Counted from the first letter of the stretch, positions 49,754-58,291 are shown. The stretch is DNA of 61,329 bases from Thermoproteus sp. UBA157 (GCA_002497345.1 DANS01000036.1:20768-82096); one strand, 5' to 3'. Notes: generated by a model from the letters alone, not told the origin. Numbers and translations are program-made.

Positions 49754-50671
49754 ATGCGGGTCCTCGTGGCGGATCAGACCAGTGAAAGGCTGGTGGAGAG
49801 GCTCAGAGGGGGCGGGCTCGAGGTGGACTACAGGCCGGGCATATCCAGGGAAGAGCTCCTCAAGGTCATCGACGGATACGAGGTGCTCGTGGTCAGGAGC
49901 AGGACCAAGGTGGACAAGGAGCTCATAGATAGGGGGGCTAGGCTCAAAATAGTGGCCAGATACGGCGTGGGTCTCGACAATATAGCTGTCGAGTACGCCA
50001 TCAGGCGCGGCATAGCCGTCATCAACGCCCCGAATGCCCCGACCAGGAGCGCCGCCGAGCTCACCATAGGCTTAATGCTGGCGCTGGCCAGGCGGATACC
50101 CACGATGGATAGGGAGGTAAAAGCCGGCGGCTGGCCCAAGGGGAAGTACATAGGCAAGGAGCTGTACGGGAAGACGCTCGGCGTTGTGGGCTTCGGCCGA
50201 ATAGGGAGAACCGTGGCGCAATACGCCGCAGCTCTCGGCATGAGGATCTTGGTGAGCGATATAATCGACGTATCAGCCGAGGCCGCCAAGGCGGGCGCCT
50301 CGCAAGTGCCCCTCGAGAGGCTTTTGGCTGAAAGCGATGTGGTCAGCCTCCACGTGCCCCTCACCCCGAGCACGTACCGGCTCATCAACGACGATAGGCT
50401 ATCCCTGATGAGGGACGGCTCCATGCTCATAAACACCAGCAGGGGCGAAGTCGTCGACGTGGACGCCTTGGCCAAGCACATAGATAGGCTGTGGGGAGCC
50501 GCGCTCGACGTGTTGCCGGAGGAGCCGCCCAAGAGCGAGAAGTTGTTGAAGCTCATATCGCATGAGAAGGTCATCGTGACGCCTCACGTGGGCTCCGAGA
50601 CCTACGAGGCGTACGAAAGGCTGGCCGAGGAGCTCGCGCTGAACATACTCGAAGCTCTGAAGAGGATATGA
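49754..50671 (+). CDS. serA: D-3-phosphoglycerate dehydrogenase
   Basis: SerA oxidises 3-phosphoglycerate to 3-phosphohydroxypyruvate, the first step of serine synthesis. The 305-residue protein has the D-2-hydroxyacid dehydrogenase core: RYGVGLDNIAVEYA, NAD loop VVGFGRIGRTVAQYAAALG, LHVPLTPSTYRLIND, INTSRGEVVDVDAL and TPHVGSETYEAYERL with the catalytic His. It lacks the C-terminal ACT domain, so no serine feedback by that route. It has a leaderless promoter (atatttaaaaa) and overlaps the aminotransferase gene by four bases. Confidence 0.88.
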   Translation: MRVLVADQTSERLVERLRGGGLEVDYRPGISREELLKVIDGYEVLVVRSRTKVDKELIDRGARLKIVARYGVGLDNIAVEYAIRRGIAVINAPNAPTRSAAELTIGLMLALARRIPTMDREVKAGGWPKGKYIGKELYGKTLGVVGFGRIGRTVAQYAAALGMRILVSDIIDVSAEAAKAGASQVPLERLLAESDVVSLHVPLTPSTYRLINDDRLSLMRDGSMLINTSRGEVVDVDALAKHIDRLWGAALDVLPEEPPKSEKLLKLISHEKVIVTPHVGSETYEAYERLAEELALNILEALKRI

Positions 50672-51687
50672 AGTACCTAACGCCAGGCCCTATACAGTTG
50701 CCCGACTTCGTCCTCAAGGCCGCGTATAGACAACCGGCCTTCCACAGATCCGACGAGTTCAAACAGACGCTCAAATCGGTCCTCGACAAGATGTCGAAGG
50801 TATACGGCGGAACGCCGGTCGTGATGCCGGGCACCGGCACGCTGGCCGTGGACACGATGGTCTACAACTACGTGAACCCCGGCGAGAGGGTCCTCGCGAT
50901 AATCTTCGGCGAGTTCGGGAAGAGGCTGGCCGCCTCTCTGAAGAGCAGAGGAGCTGAGGTCATCGAGTGGGAGGTCGAGGCTCCGCCCGCCCCGGACGAA
51001 GTCGACGATAGGTTGAGGAGAGCGGGCCCAGTGGCCGCCGTGGTCCTCGTCCACAACGAGACCAGCATGGGGATTGCCTACAAGGACTTGGCCAAGGTGA
51101 TCGACGTGGTGAAGTCCCACGGCGCGTTGTTGCTCGTGGACAGCGTGTCGGGCATGCCCGCCGAACCCCTTCCTCCGGGAATCGACGTGGTGGCCACAGC
51201 GTCCCATAAGGCCTTCATGGCGCCGCCCGGCGCGGCCATACTCTTCCTCAACGCCGAGCCGAGGGCAAAGGCAGGGGTCCCGCCGGCTATGGACCTGAGG
51301 GGGTACTTGAAAGTTCCCTCGACTCTCGATACGCCCTACACCCCGCCCATCCCCGTCATCTACAGCCTTGAGGCGTCTCTCGAGTACATCTTGGGGCTCG
51401 GGCTTGCTCGATACGCGGAGATCCACAAGGAGCGCATGGACGTGCTCTACGGCGGCGTCAAGCTCCGACCGGTGCCCAAGCCCGAGCACCGGAGCAACAC
51501 GGTGGCCGCGTTCTACTGCAACGACGTCAAGCTAGCTCTGAAGGCCTTGCGCGACGCGGGCTACGTGGCGAGCGCCGGGATGGGACACCTCAAGGACAAA
51601 GTAATAAGAATAGGAGTCATGGGCGACGTGAGCAAGGACGATTTGACCAAGGTAGCCGAGGTCTTGAACAATGTGGCTCGAGAATGA
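50668..51687 (+). CDS. class V aminotransferase, probable serine-pathway enzyme
   Basis: The 339-residue PLP enzyme has the class V features YLTPGPIQLPDFVLKAAYRQ, VMPGTGTLAVDTM, HNETSMGIAYKD, LLVDSVSGM and ATASHKAFMAPPGAAIL with the PLP Lys. It belongs to the SPT/AGT-type group, some members of which act as phosphoserine aminotransferases. Overlap with serA (ATGA) strongly suggests it converts 3-phosphohydroxypyruvate to phosphoserine. The end overlaps the DUF89 gene by 17 bases. Confidence 0.85.
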   Translation: MKYLTPGPIQLPDFVLKAAYRQPAFHRSDEFKQTLKSVLDKMSKVYGGTPVVMPGTGTLAVDTMVYNYVNPGERVLAIIFGEFGKRLAASLKSRGAEVIEWEVEAPPAPDEVDDRLRRAGPVAAVVLVHNETSMGIAYKDLAKVIDVVKSHGALLLVDSVSGMPAEPLPPGIDVVATASHKAFMAPPGAAILFLNAEPRAKAGVPPAMDLRGYLKVPSTLDTPYTPPIPVIYSLEASLEYILGLGLARYAEIHKERMDVLYGGVKLRPVPKPEHRSNTVAAFYCNDVKLALKALRDAGYVASAGMGHLKDKVIRIGVMGDVSKDDLTKVAEVLNNVARE

Positions 51688-52459
51688 ATGTAAGCTCTGC
51701 TTGGTCCACTCTAGGACGTCCGATCTAGTCAAGCTGGGCGGAACGGCCCGGTTGTCGAGACTTCTCGCGTATTTATCCAAGGCCGTCGAGAAAAACAGCA
51801 GGAGCGAGGCCTTCGCGGAGAGCTTCAAGTTCGTCGCGTCGTTGTTGGAATCCGAGGATCCCTACAGCGATTACAAGAAACAATTGGCCGAGATAGGCGG
51901 GCAGGTGGCCGCCATAGTCGAGAGGAGGCTGGAGGAGTCTGGCTGGGATTTAAGGACGGCGTTGCGCATAGCCGCGGCGGCGAATATAATAGACTCCAAT
52001 GTCTTGGGCTACAGGCCGAGGAAGCTGGAGCTCGCCATATGGGACGAGCCGGCCATAGAGGAGCGCGTGGAGCTCCCCGAGACCCTCTACTACGTGTTGG
52101 ACAACGAGGGGGAAGCGCAAATAGATTACGTGGTGATGGAGGCCTTGAGGAGAAACGGCATTAGGCCCGTGCCGGTGGCACGATCGGAGCCCTATGAAAT
52201 AGACGTGGTGGCCGATCCGGCCAAGGGCATCGTGGCGACGCCGGGCAACATATCGCCTATACGATGGCTTGGCGACAAGTTCATACTAGCCAAGGGCATT
52301 GCAAACGCCGAGGCCTATCTCGAGTGGGGCGCTGGAAGGCCGGCATTGCTCCTGTTCAGAGCAAAATGCGACGTGTTGGCGAGGAGGCTCGGCGTGGAGA
52401 AGAACGCGTCTGTTATTATCAAAGGCGATTCCTTGAGGAGGATGCTACAGCACTATTAG
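51671..52459 (+). CDS. DUF89 family metal-dependent phosphatase (AF1104-like)
   Basis: The 262-residue protein has the archaeal DUF89 layout: N-terminal C-x2-C (residues 7 and 10), a helical part with IAAAANIIDSNVLG (Asn/Asp near 105-110), the metal core YYVLDNEGEAQIDYVVMEAL (D144, N145, E148, D152) and AKGIANAEAYLE near residue 215. The family includes metal-dependent phosphatases that act on sugar phosphates. Here it is the third gene of a serA-aminotransferase operon, overlapping it by 17 bases, where a phosphoserine phosphatase is expected. That role is inference. Confidence 0.82.
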   Translation: MWLENECKLCLVHSRTSDLVKLGGTARLSRLLAYLSKAVEKNSRSEAFAESFKFVASLLESEDPYSDYKKQLAEIGGQVAAIVERRLEESGWDLRTALRIAAAANIIDSNVLGYRPRKLELAIWDEPAIEERVELPETLYYVLDNEGEAQIDYVVMEALRRNGIRPVPVARSEPYEIDVVADPAKGIVATPGNISPIRWLGDKFILAKGIANAEAYLEWGAGRPALLLFRAKCDVLARRLGVEKNASVIIKGDSLRRMLQHY

Positions 52460-52861
52460 CTTTACGGGCACTCCTTGTTTGAACTGCACTGCTATCGGCG
52501 CTTCGCCCAAGCCGCCCTCGGACACAACTACGTTCGCCACCTCCCTCACTTTCTTCAACACGGACAGCAGATCCAGCATGTGCGAGTACGATTCGTTGTA
52601 GATCTCGTACTTGGTCAACGGGCTGGGATCGACGTAAATGCCTAGACCGGTTATCTCCAACGGCGCTTGCTGGACGCCCTCCCCCGGCTTGAACTTCTTG
52701 AGCAGCGACTGAAACCTCGCGTATCTCTCGGCAACGGCCTTCAACTGCTCGATCTCGGAGCCCAACGCCCTCACGGACTCCTCCAGTTTGCGTATTTCGT
52801 CGTCGAGCTCCGCCACAAAGTCGGCGGCCCTTTTGTAGAACTTGATGGTGTAAACGTCCAT
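52445..52861 (-). CDS. coiled-coil protein, unknown
   Basis: The 138-residue protein from this ATG (DVYTIKFYKRAADFVAELDD) has a long coiled-coil region (about 10-60, EIRKLEESVRALGSEIEQLK) followed by a small beta region and a helical end. Function unknown. TATA (atttatatt) lies about 23 bases before this ATG, so the Met two codons upstream is unlikely. Its end overlaps DUF89 by 15 bases. Confidence 0.55.
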   Translation of the reverse strand: MDVYTIKFYKRAADFVAELDDEIRKLEESVRALGSEIEQLKAVAERYARFQSLLKKFKPGEGVQQAPLEITGLGIYVDPSPLTKYEIYNESYSHMLDLLSVLKKVREVANVVVSEGGLGEAPIAVQFKQGVPVKLIVL

Positions 52862-52896
52862 GGGCATTTCCTCTCGCGAAAATATAAATTCAACTA

Positions 52897-54186
52897 TCAG
52901 CTTATCCAGGAGTTCTTGGCCGAGAGGGGGGAATATACGCCCCTCCTCACCTCTGCGGGGGAGAGGCCCAGCTCCCTCAAGGCCCTGCTCAAACAGCTCT
53001 CCACGTCTCTGATCTTCCTCCTCCTTATCACGTAGGCTCTGGACCCCACGACGAAGGGCCCGACCACGTCCTCCCCGAGATATTTCTCCACGAATTTATC
53101 CACGGCGTCGTCGAAGACGGGAGGCCCCTCGTGTAGCTCGTACTCGGGGAGCGTCGCCGATTCCACGAGGAAGGCCAAGTCGACGTAGGTCCTCTCATCG
53201 CTGTATACGCCGAAGCGCAGAACCTTGAAGCCGCACTCCTCGAGCTTGTTGGCCAAAGCCCTCGCGTATCTCTTATACATGCCCCAGACCACGTCGGGAG
53301 GTCTAGCCGGATATGGGAACCTCAAAACCACCGCGGGCACTGGCAAGGAGGGCGCCTCGGCGGTTGGGGCGAAGTAGGTCAGCGATGGCCTTTTGAGGAA
53401 CCTCCTGGCGGCCAGCGCAAACGTCGACATGGAGGTCAAGGAGACGGCCGCGGCGACGTTTCTCTTGGGGTCGACCGGATCGACTACTATCAACGGGCTT
53501 CTGAACTTGCGCGCGGCCTTGCGGGGATCGGGGTAGTGCCCCTCGGGGTCCACCACGGTCCTATAGGGCCTCCAGCCAGCCGCGGCCTCCAAGACCGAGA
53601 GGAAGGAGCCGTAGTGGACGGTCAGCAGCTCGGCCAAATACCCCGAGAAGCCCTCGACTTTAACCTCGGCGCCGTATACGCCGATGGTCTTCATGAACCT
53701 CTTCAACAAGCGCACCTCTAACCTCAACCTATCGTCGAGCTTCGTCGAGAGGTATTTATGATGCAACACGGACCTATCGGCCGCGGTGAGGACCTCATCG
53801 CCGGGCTTGAGCTCGAAACAAGGAACCACGTCTACCTCAACGCCCTCGTCGTGAGCCACCAAGTACGGATGCTCGGCGTATCTGGTCTCTACGACTATCC
53901 CGTCCTTGGCCATCTCGGCCTTGATCATGCCCGCGAGCTCCTCGAGGAACTCCCTCCGGTACTTCCTCGGCAATACCACGAAGACGTCGACGTCTACGGC
54001 GTCGGGCAACCAAGTCCCCCTAGCCGACGAGCCCACCAACTCTACTGAGCCCTCGACGCCGAGTCTGGCCAATATATCGGCAACGTACGACCTAAACCGC
54101 GCGGAGACTCTGGCGACTTTCTCCTCGAGCTCCCTAGAGGGCGTGACGAGGGGCGCGGCCTCCCTCAATACTTCCTCGACCTGCAC
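52897..54186 (-). CDS. cca: archaeal tRNA CCA nucleotidyltransferase
   Basis: The enzyme adds or repairs the CCA end of tRNAs. The 429-residue class I protein has the nucleotidyltransferase motif ELVGSSARGTWLPDAVDVDVFV with catalytic D65 and D67 and a third Asp in GVEVDVVPC, plus LLKRFMKTIGVYGAEVKVEGFSGYLAELL in the middle domain. Length is normal for archaeal CCA enzymes. It is followed upstream by ThpR in the same direction, an order common in archaea. Confidence 0.93.
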   Translation of the reverse strand: MQVEEVLREAAPLVTPSRELEEKVARVSARFRSYVADILARLGVEGSVELVGSSARGTWLPDAVDVDVFVVLPRKYRREFLEELAGMIKAEMAKDGIVVETRYAEHPYLVAHDEGVEVDVVPCFELKPGDEVLTAADRSVLHHKYLSTKLDDRLRLEVRLLKRFMKTIGVYGAEVKVEGFSGYLAELLTVHYGSFLSVLEAAAGWRPYRTVVDPEGHYPDPRKAARKFRSPLIVVDPVDPKRNVAAAVSLTSMSTFALAARRFLKRPSLTYFAPTAEAPSLPVPAVVLRFPYPARPPDVVWGMYKRYARALANKLEECGFKVLRFGVYSDERTYVDLAFLVESATLPEYELHEGPPVFDDAVDKFVEKYLGEDVVGPFVVGSRAYVIRRRKIRDVESCLSRALRELGLSPAEVRRGVYSPLSAKNSWIS

Positions 54187-54202
54187 GTCGCGACGCGTAG
54201 CC

Positions 54203-54760
54203 TTAAGCTAGTTTTTTGACGTAGATATCGCTGTATATGGGACCTCGCGGGGTCAACGTGGACCTCTTCAGCTTGACCTCGGCGACTTCCACCTCGCCGA
54301 AGCGGTCCGAGCGGTGGGCCTCCAGGAAGGCCGTCAACTTATCGCGGTTTCTAGGCCCTTTGACCCTCGCTATGGTCAAGTGAGGCGTGAACTCGTCCTC
54401 CTGCGCGAAGTCTCGGGCCAAGGCTCTTACGTCTTGGGCTAACTTGACGAGCTCCTCCCTCCCCTTCCCCACATCTATCCATATCACTCTCGGGCTGGAC
54501 GGATTGGGAAACGCGCCGACGCCCCTCAACTCTATGACGAACCGCTTATGGGGGAGGCCCTCGAGCCTCTTGGCTATTTCGTCTAGATTGCGTTTCGGCT
54601 GCTCGCCGAGAAATATGAGAGTTAGGTGCAAGTTGTAGGGCTCCACGGGCTTCAGATCGGCCCCGGTGGCCAACAACTCCCTCTGGAGCGCCTCGACTGC
54701 GTTGACCACCTCCTTGGCAGTTACGTCGACCGCTATGAACGACCTGATCCGCTCGCTCAT
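54203..54760 (-). CDS. thpR: RNA 2',3'-cyclic phosphodiesterase (2'-5' RNA ligase family)
   Basis: The 185-residue protein has the two HxTx catalytic motifs of the 2H phosphoesterase family: HLTLIFLG near residue 45 and HLTIARVKG near 130, with the N-terminal RIRSFIAVDV. It hydrolyses RNA 2',3'-cyclic ends and may ligate. It lies 16 bases upstream of the cca start, so the two form an operon. Confidence 0.92.
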   Translation of the reverse strand: MSERIRSFIAVDVTAKEVVNAVEALQRELLATGADLKPVEPYNLHLTLIFLGEQPKRNLDEIAKRLEGLPHKRFVIELRGVGAFPNPSSPRVIWIDVGKGREELVKLAQDVRALARDFAQEDEFTPHLTIARVKGPRNRDKLTAFLEAHRSDRFGEVEVAEVKLKRSTLTPRGPIYSDIYVKKLA

Positions 54761-54788
54761 GTTGTGGCCAAACGCGCCTATTAAAAAA

Positions 54789-55244
54789 TTAGGAGCTGTC
54801 CTCCCGCTCCAATTGCGACATGGACCACTTGGTCAAGAGCTCGCAGTGAGGAGGATCCACGAAGCTGAATCCGCATTTCTCGATGTAGGGACAATAGGTG
54901 CAAGGTATGGAGAGGAGGGTCTGCAGCTCGTCGCTTAGCTTGCTTATGTCGAATCTGGAGATCTCCTCGGCCTTCTCCCTCAGCTCGGCCAGAACCTTAT
55001 AGGCCCTCTCCGTCAGCCTCACCACGTAGACGCCCCTCCTCTCGCCGCCCACCCTCTCCTTCTTGATCAAGCCGCGCTTCTCCAGTCTGCTCAATATGGG
55101 CAGGCCGGTCTTGCTGTCTATCCCTATGTACTTCCAGAGGTTCCTCTGCTGATAGCTGCCCCCCAGCCTCTCCAAGCCTTGGAGGATCTGGATCTCGATC
55201 TCGGTCAGAGTCTCCTCGCCTTCTGGTTGAGGCGCCTCTTCCAC
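54789..55244 (-). CDS. transcription factor TFE beta subunit
   Basis: TFE-beta is the archaeal counterpart of human RPC39 and works with TFE-alpha in promoter opening. The 151-residue protein has a winged helix (ILQGLERLGGSYQQRNLWKY, LPILSRLEKRGLIKKERVGG) and a C-terminal cluster domain with four cysteines at 115, 118, 124 and 134 (CTYCPYIEKCGFSFVDPPHC), the layout of the [4Fe-4S] domain. Alternatives such as a MarR regulator are less likely because of that cysteine pattern. It is next to the TFB gene on the same strand. Confidence 0.8.
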   Translation of the reverse strand: MEEAPQPEGEETLTEIEIQILQGLERLGGSYQQRNLWKYIGIDSKTGLPILSRLEKRGLIKKERVGGERRGVYVVRLTERAYKVLAELREKAEEISRFDISKLSDELQTLLSIPCTYCPYIEKCGFSFVDPPHCELLTKWSMSQLEREDSS

Positions 55245-55285
55245 GAGCGCCCTTGAGGAGGATTAATTAAACGTTCCGGCGTTGG

Positions 55286-56188
55286 CTAAACGTACAGCTC
55301 TATGTAGAGCGAGTCGGCCAGCTCGTTCAGGAGATCCCTTATGGGAGTTTCGGTGGACTCCGCGGCTCTTGCCACGTCTTTCTGGGTGACCTCTATACCC
55401 GATATAAAGCAAGCGAAGTATACGGATATAGCCGCGAGGACTTGCGGCTTTCTGCCGTTGCGTATCCTGGGCGATCTGATTATATAGCTCAGGAGATGCG
55501 CCGCTATTCTCTGCACTTGGGCGCCGAGCTCGCCGTCTAGCCCCAGCGCCGAGACGATGCGGGGTATATAAATTCTCGGATCGACCTTGGGCATCTTCTC
55601 GCCGGCTTGCGCCATGTAGCGGAGGAACTCCATGTACGCCGACATGAACTCGCCCCTGTTGAGGCCCGCCTTCTCGACCAACGAGCGGTAGGTGACGGCG
55701 CCTATTCCGTGCCGCTTCACGGCGAAGTAGAGCGCTGCGGCGTAGCCCTCCCTTCTCGAGGCCCGGAACCCCATCTCGTAGGCCTTCTTGTAGAGGATGA
55801 TCGCCTCGTCTATGAGGGCCTTGGGTATGCCCAAAAGGTTCCGCAAAGATTCGTAGAACTCCCTCATGTCCGCCTCCAGCCGCTCCTCGGCCGAGGACAC
55901 GGGCTTGGCCGCTCTCTTGAGCCTCAAAGCTCTTAGCTTGTCCGAGATCTTGACGTTCCCCCTTTCTATATCGCCCAGCTCTGTGCCCGACGTGCCCACG
56001 TGGGCTCTCGACGACTCCGGCTTGCGCCACTCAGGCCCCAAATCCACTATGCCCTCCTTGATCACCGTGCCGCACTCGGTGCAAACCACGACGCCCCGCT
56101 CGTAGTCCACGTACACCTTGTTCACGGCCCCACATACTGGGCAGACCAGATCTTGATCGGCGATGCCGGCTAATATCCTCCTCGTCAT
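55286..56188 (-). CDS. tfb: transcription initiation factor TFB
   Basis: TFB is the archaeal TFIIB and recruits RNA polymerase to the TATA-TBP complex. The 300-residue protein has an N-terminal zinc ribbon (C16, C19, C36, C39: LVCPVCGAVNK...VVCTECGTVI), the B-reader linker (GPEWRKPESSRAHVGT), and two cyclin folds (residues 105-195 and 205-295). The ATG overlaps the gar1 stop by four bases, so gar1 and tfb are co-transcribed, as in other archaea. Confidence 0.93.
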   Translation of the reverse strand: MTRRILAGIADQDLVCPVCGAVNKVYVDYERGVVVCTECGTVIKEGIVDLGPEWRKPESSRAHVGTSGTELGDIERGNVKISDKLRALRLKRAAKPVSSAEERLEADMREFYESLRNLLGIPKALIDEAIILYKKAYEMGFRASRREGYAAALYFAVKRHGIGAVTYRSLVEKAGLNRGEFMSAYMEFLRYMAQAGEKMPKVDPRIYIPRIVSALGLDGELGAQVQRIAAHLLSYIIRSPRIRNGRKPQVLAAISVYFACFISGIEVTQKDVARAAESTETPIRDLLNELADSLYIELYV

Positions 56189-56442
56189 GTCGCCCCGCGC
56201 CGCCTCTTCTTCAGATCCGCCTCGTCTATATACAGGGCTTGGCCCACTATCGAGTTGTCCACGGAGGTCGGCTTCACCAAACCGTAGGGGCTGTTCACGT
56301 TCCCTATCACGTCGTAAAGCGTGCCGACCCTCTTCATTGTATATGTGTAAACGGGTATGTACAATGGAGGAACCTGCGAGAGTTTTACGACAAGATTCTT
56401 CAACTTAGTATAATGAAGAGCATAGCCAATACGCCTAAGCAT
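56185..56442 (-). CDS. gar1: H/ACA snoRNP protein Gar1
   Basis: Gar1 is a core protein of H/ACA ribonucleoprotein, which makes pseudouridine in rRNA. From this ATG the 85-residue protein starts LRRIGYALHYTKLKNLVVKL and has the RNA-binding core VGTLYDVIGNVNSPYGLVKP and GQALYIDEADLKKRRRG. TATA (ttattaaa, 56463-56470) lies about 24 bases before this ATG, so a TTG three codons upstream is not used. It overlaps tfb by four bases. Confidence 0.85.
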   Translation of the reverse strand: MLRRIGYALHYTKLKNLVVKLSQVPPLYIPVYTYTMKRVGTLYDVIGNVNSPYGLVKPTSVDNSIVGQALYIDEADLKKRRRGAT

Positions 56443-56547
56443 ATGTAGCAACTAGCCGCCCATTATTAAAGGTTGATCCCCCCTCCCGATATTCCATACG
56501 TCTTACGGCGGGCTCAAAGTTTTTTAACCACCCATAATCGCCGTCTC

Positions 56548-56940
56548 GTGAAATCGGCCGCGTTCTACCAAGGCAATGATCTAAGAAAGCCGAGCGGCGG
56601 CGTGAAGGGCAGAGTGGCCAAGGTCAAGCGAAAGGCCCTATGCGGCGGCCCTACCAAAGTCCCCACTATCGGGCCCCAGAGGGTCGAGGTGGAGAGGGTA
56701 ACGGGCGGCAACGTAAAAGTCAGGCTTAGATCGGCCCAATACGCGAACGTATACAACCCCAAGGAGAAGAGGGTCGTCAAGGCCAAGATAATCTCGGTCA
56801 TCTCAACCCCCTCCAACCCCGACTTCGCCAAGAGGGGCCAGATAGTCAAGGGCGCTGTTATACAGACCGAGATAGGCAGAGCCGTGGTCACGTCGCGCCC
56901 GAGCCAACACGGCGTGGTGAACGCGGTATTAATTGGTTAA
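56548..56940 (+). CDS. rps8e: 30S ribosomal protein S8e (eS8)
   Basis: From this GTG the 130-residue protein begins KSAAFYQGNDLRKPSGGVKG and has the S8e parts GGPTKVPTIGPQRVEVERVT, RLRSAQYANVYNPKEKRVVK and VVTSRPSQHGVVNAVLIG. A 25-codon upstream extension is rejected because TATA (gttttttaac) lies about 24 bases before this GTG. It heads a plus-strand run with SRP19 and a GPN GTPase. Confidence 0.94.
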   Translation: MKSAAFYQGNDLRKPSGGVKGRVAKVKRKALCGGPTKVPTIGPQRVEVERVTGGNVKVRLRSAQYANVYNPKEKRVVKAKIISVISTPSNPDFAKRGQIVKGAVIQTEIGRAVVTSRPSQHGVVNAVLIG

Positions 56941-56961
56941 ATACACGACAAGTAGATCTCC

Positions 56962-57249
56962 GTGAAGAGGAGGGGAGGTAGGATCCTCTGGCTTGTCTAC
57001 TTGGACTCAACGATATCCCGATCCAGAGGGAGGATACTGCCGCGCAAGCTGGCGGTGCCCAGGCCGGCGATAGACGAAGTGGCCAAGGCGTTGGACAAGC
57101 TCGGCATAAGGTACGAGGTCCACAAGGAGAAGAGATATCCAGCCCTCTGGTTCGATGAAAGGGCCGCGGGCTACTTCGTGGTCTACGCTGACGACGTGAA
57201 GGAGGTGGCGAGGAAAATCGCCGAGGAGATCGCCAAGTCCAGAAGCTGA
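56962..57249 (+). CDS. srp19: signal recognition particle protein SRP19
   Basis: SRP19 binds SRP RNA and helps SRP54 join. The 95-residue protein has the family patterns LWLVYLDSTISRSRGRILPR, VPRPAIDEVAKALDKLGIRY and EKRYPALWFDERAAGYFVV. The GTG start follows the S8e stop by 21 bases. Its stop overlaps the GPN GTPase ATG by one base (TGATG). The SRP RNA gene was not found in this window. Confidence 0.93.
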   Translation: MKRRGGRILWLVYLDSTISRSRGRILPRKLAVPRPAIDEVAKALDKLGIRYEVHKEKRYPALWFDERAAGYFVVYADDVKEVARKIAEEIAKSRS

Positions 57250-57998
57250 TGCTCGTCGTATTCTTCATAGGCACGGCCGGCAGCGGGAAATCGACGTTGG
57301 TCTCGGCGCTATATAACTGGATGGACGAGCAAGGATACGACGTAGCCGTCGTCAACTTGGACCCAGCAGCGGAGTACCTGCCCTATACGCCCGACGTAGA
57401 CGTGAGGGAGAGGATAAATGCGCGCAAGATCATGAGGCAATTCAAGCTGGGACCGAACGCATCGATAGTCGCCTCGGTGGATATGGCCGTTGCGGAGGCC
57501 GACAGGATCAAGGAGGAGATAGGCGCTATAGGCGCCCCCGTTGTGCTCGTGGACACCCCGGGACAGATGGAGTTGTTCGCCTTCAGGGAGAGCGGATCCT
57601 ACTTGGTCAGGAGACTTTCGGACACCCATAGCGTCGTCGTCTATGTCGGAGATGCGACGTACATGCAAAGTCCCGAGGGCTTCGCGACCACGGCCTTGCT
57701 TGCGTTGTCGAGCAGAATCAAGTTCAAACTCCCGCAGATCGTCGCCGTTAATAAGGTGGATCTACTCGGCGATGAGCAGATCGAGAGGATATCCACGTGG
57801 GCCTCCGACGCGGAGGCGCTTGCGGATCTGCTCGAGGGGGAGCCCCTCGGGAGGGAGTTGCTGAGGGCGGCGTTGAGCCTAGGAGGAATAGGGGATTTGG
57901 TATTTGTCTCAGCCCTTACGGGAACGGGGCTCGACAAGCTGTATTACGCCATACAGCTGCACTATACTGGAGGAGAAGATCAGCAGTTGCCGCCCTAG
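57249..57998 (+). CDS. GPN-loop GTPase
   Basis: The 249-residue GTPase has P loop FFIGTAGSGKSTLV, the GPN loop LGPNASIVAS near residue 65, DTPGQMELFAF (G3) and VNKVDLLGDE (G4). Eukaryotic relatives help assemble RNA polymerase II, and the gene lies beside Rpo4 and ribosomal proteins, but the archaeal role is not proven. It is coupled to SRP19 and overlaps the convergent L21e gene by four bases. Confidence 0.92.
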   Translation: MLVVFFIGTAGSGKSTLVSALYNWMDEQGYDVAVVNLDPAAEYLPYTPDVDVRERINARKIMRQFKLGPNASIVASVDMAVAEADRIKEEIGAIGAPVVLVDTPGQMELFAFRESGSYLVRRLSDTHSVVVYVGDATYMQSPEGFATTALLALSSRIKFKLPQIVAVNKVDLLGDEQIERISTWASDAEALADLLEGEPLGRELLRAALSLGGIGDLVFVSALTGTGLDKLYYAIQLHYTGGEDQQLPP

Positions 57999-58291
57999 CC
58001 CCTAAACGGCACTAAGTGCTCGGGCGTTACGACAAGCTTCTTGGTTTTGGAGCCCACCTCGACTAGAACTATGTAGGCATCGCCTTGCCTCCCGGCGACA
58101 ACTCCCACCTTCCCCTGATATCTGCGGTGGGGGGCGGACTTTACGTAGGTGGGATCGATGTCTATGACCACTCTATCCCCCTCCTTGTACTCGTACATCA
58201 ACCGCGAAAGCCCGCCCATGCCCTTTTCGCGCGGCTTCTTGGACAACAGCTTTCTGCTCTTGTATCTATATCCGTGGGTCCTCTTCGGCAT
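57995..58291 (-). CDS. rpl21e: 50S ribosomal protein L21e (eL21)
   Basis: The 98-residue protein has the L21e start PKRTHGYRYKSRKLLSKKPR and the later GDRVVIDIDPTYVKSAPHRR and YQGKVGVVAGRQGDAYIVLV parts. TATA (attttaaataag) is about 22 bases before the ATG. It is divergent from Rpo4 and converges on the GPN GTPase gene with a four-base overlap. Confidence 0.94.
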   Translation of the reverse strand: MPKRTHGYRYKSRKLLSKKPREKGMGGLSRLMYEYKEGDRVVIDIDPTYVKSAPHRRYQGKVGVVAGRQGDAYIVLVEVGSKTKKLVVTPEHLVPFRG

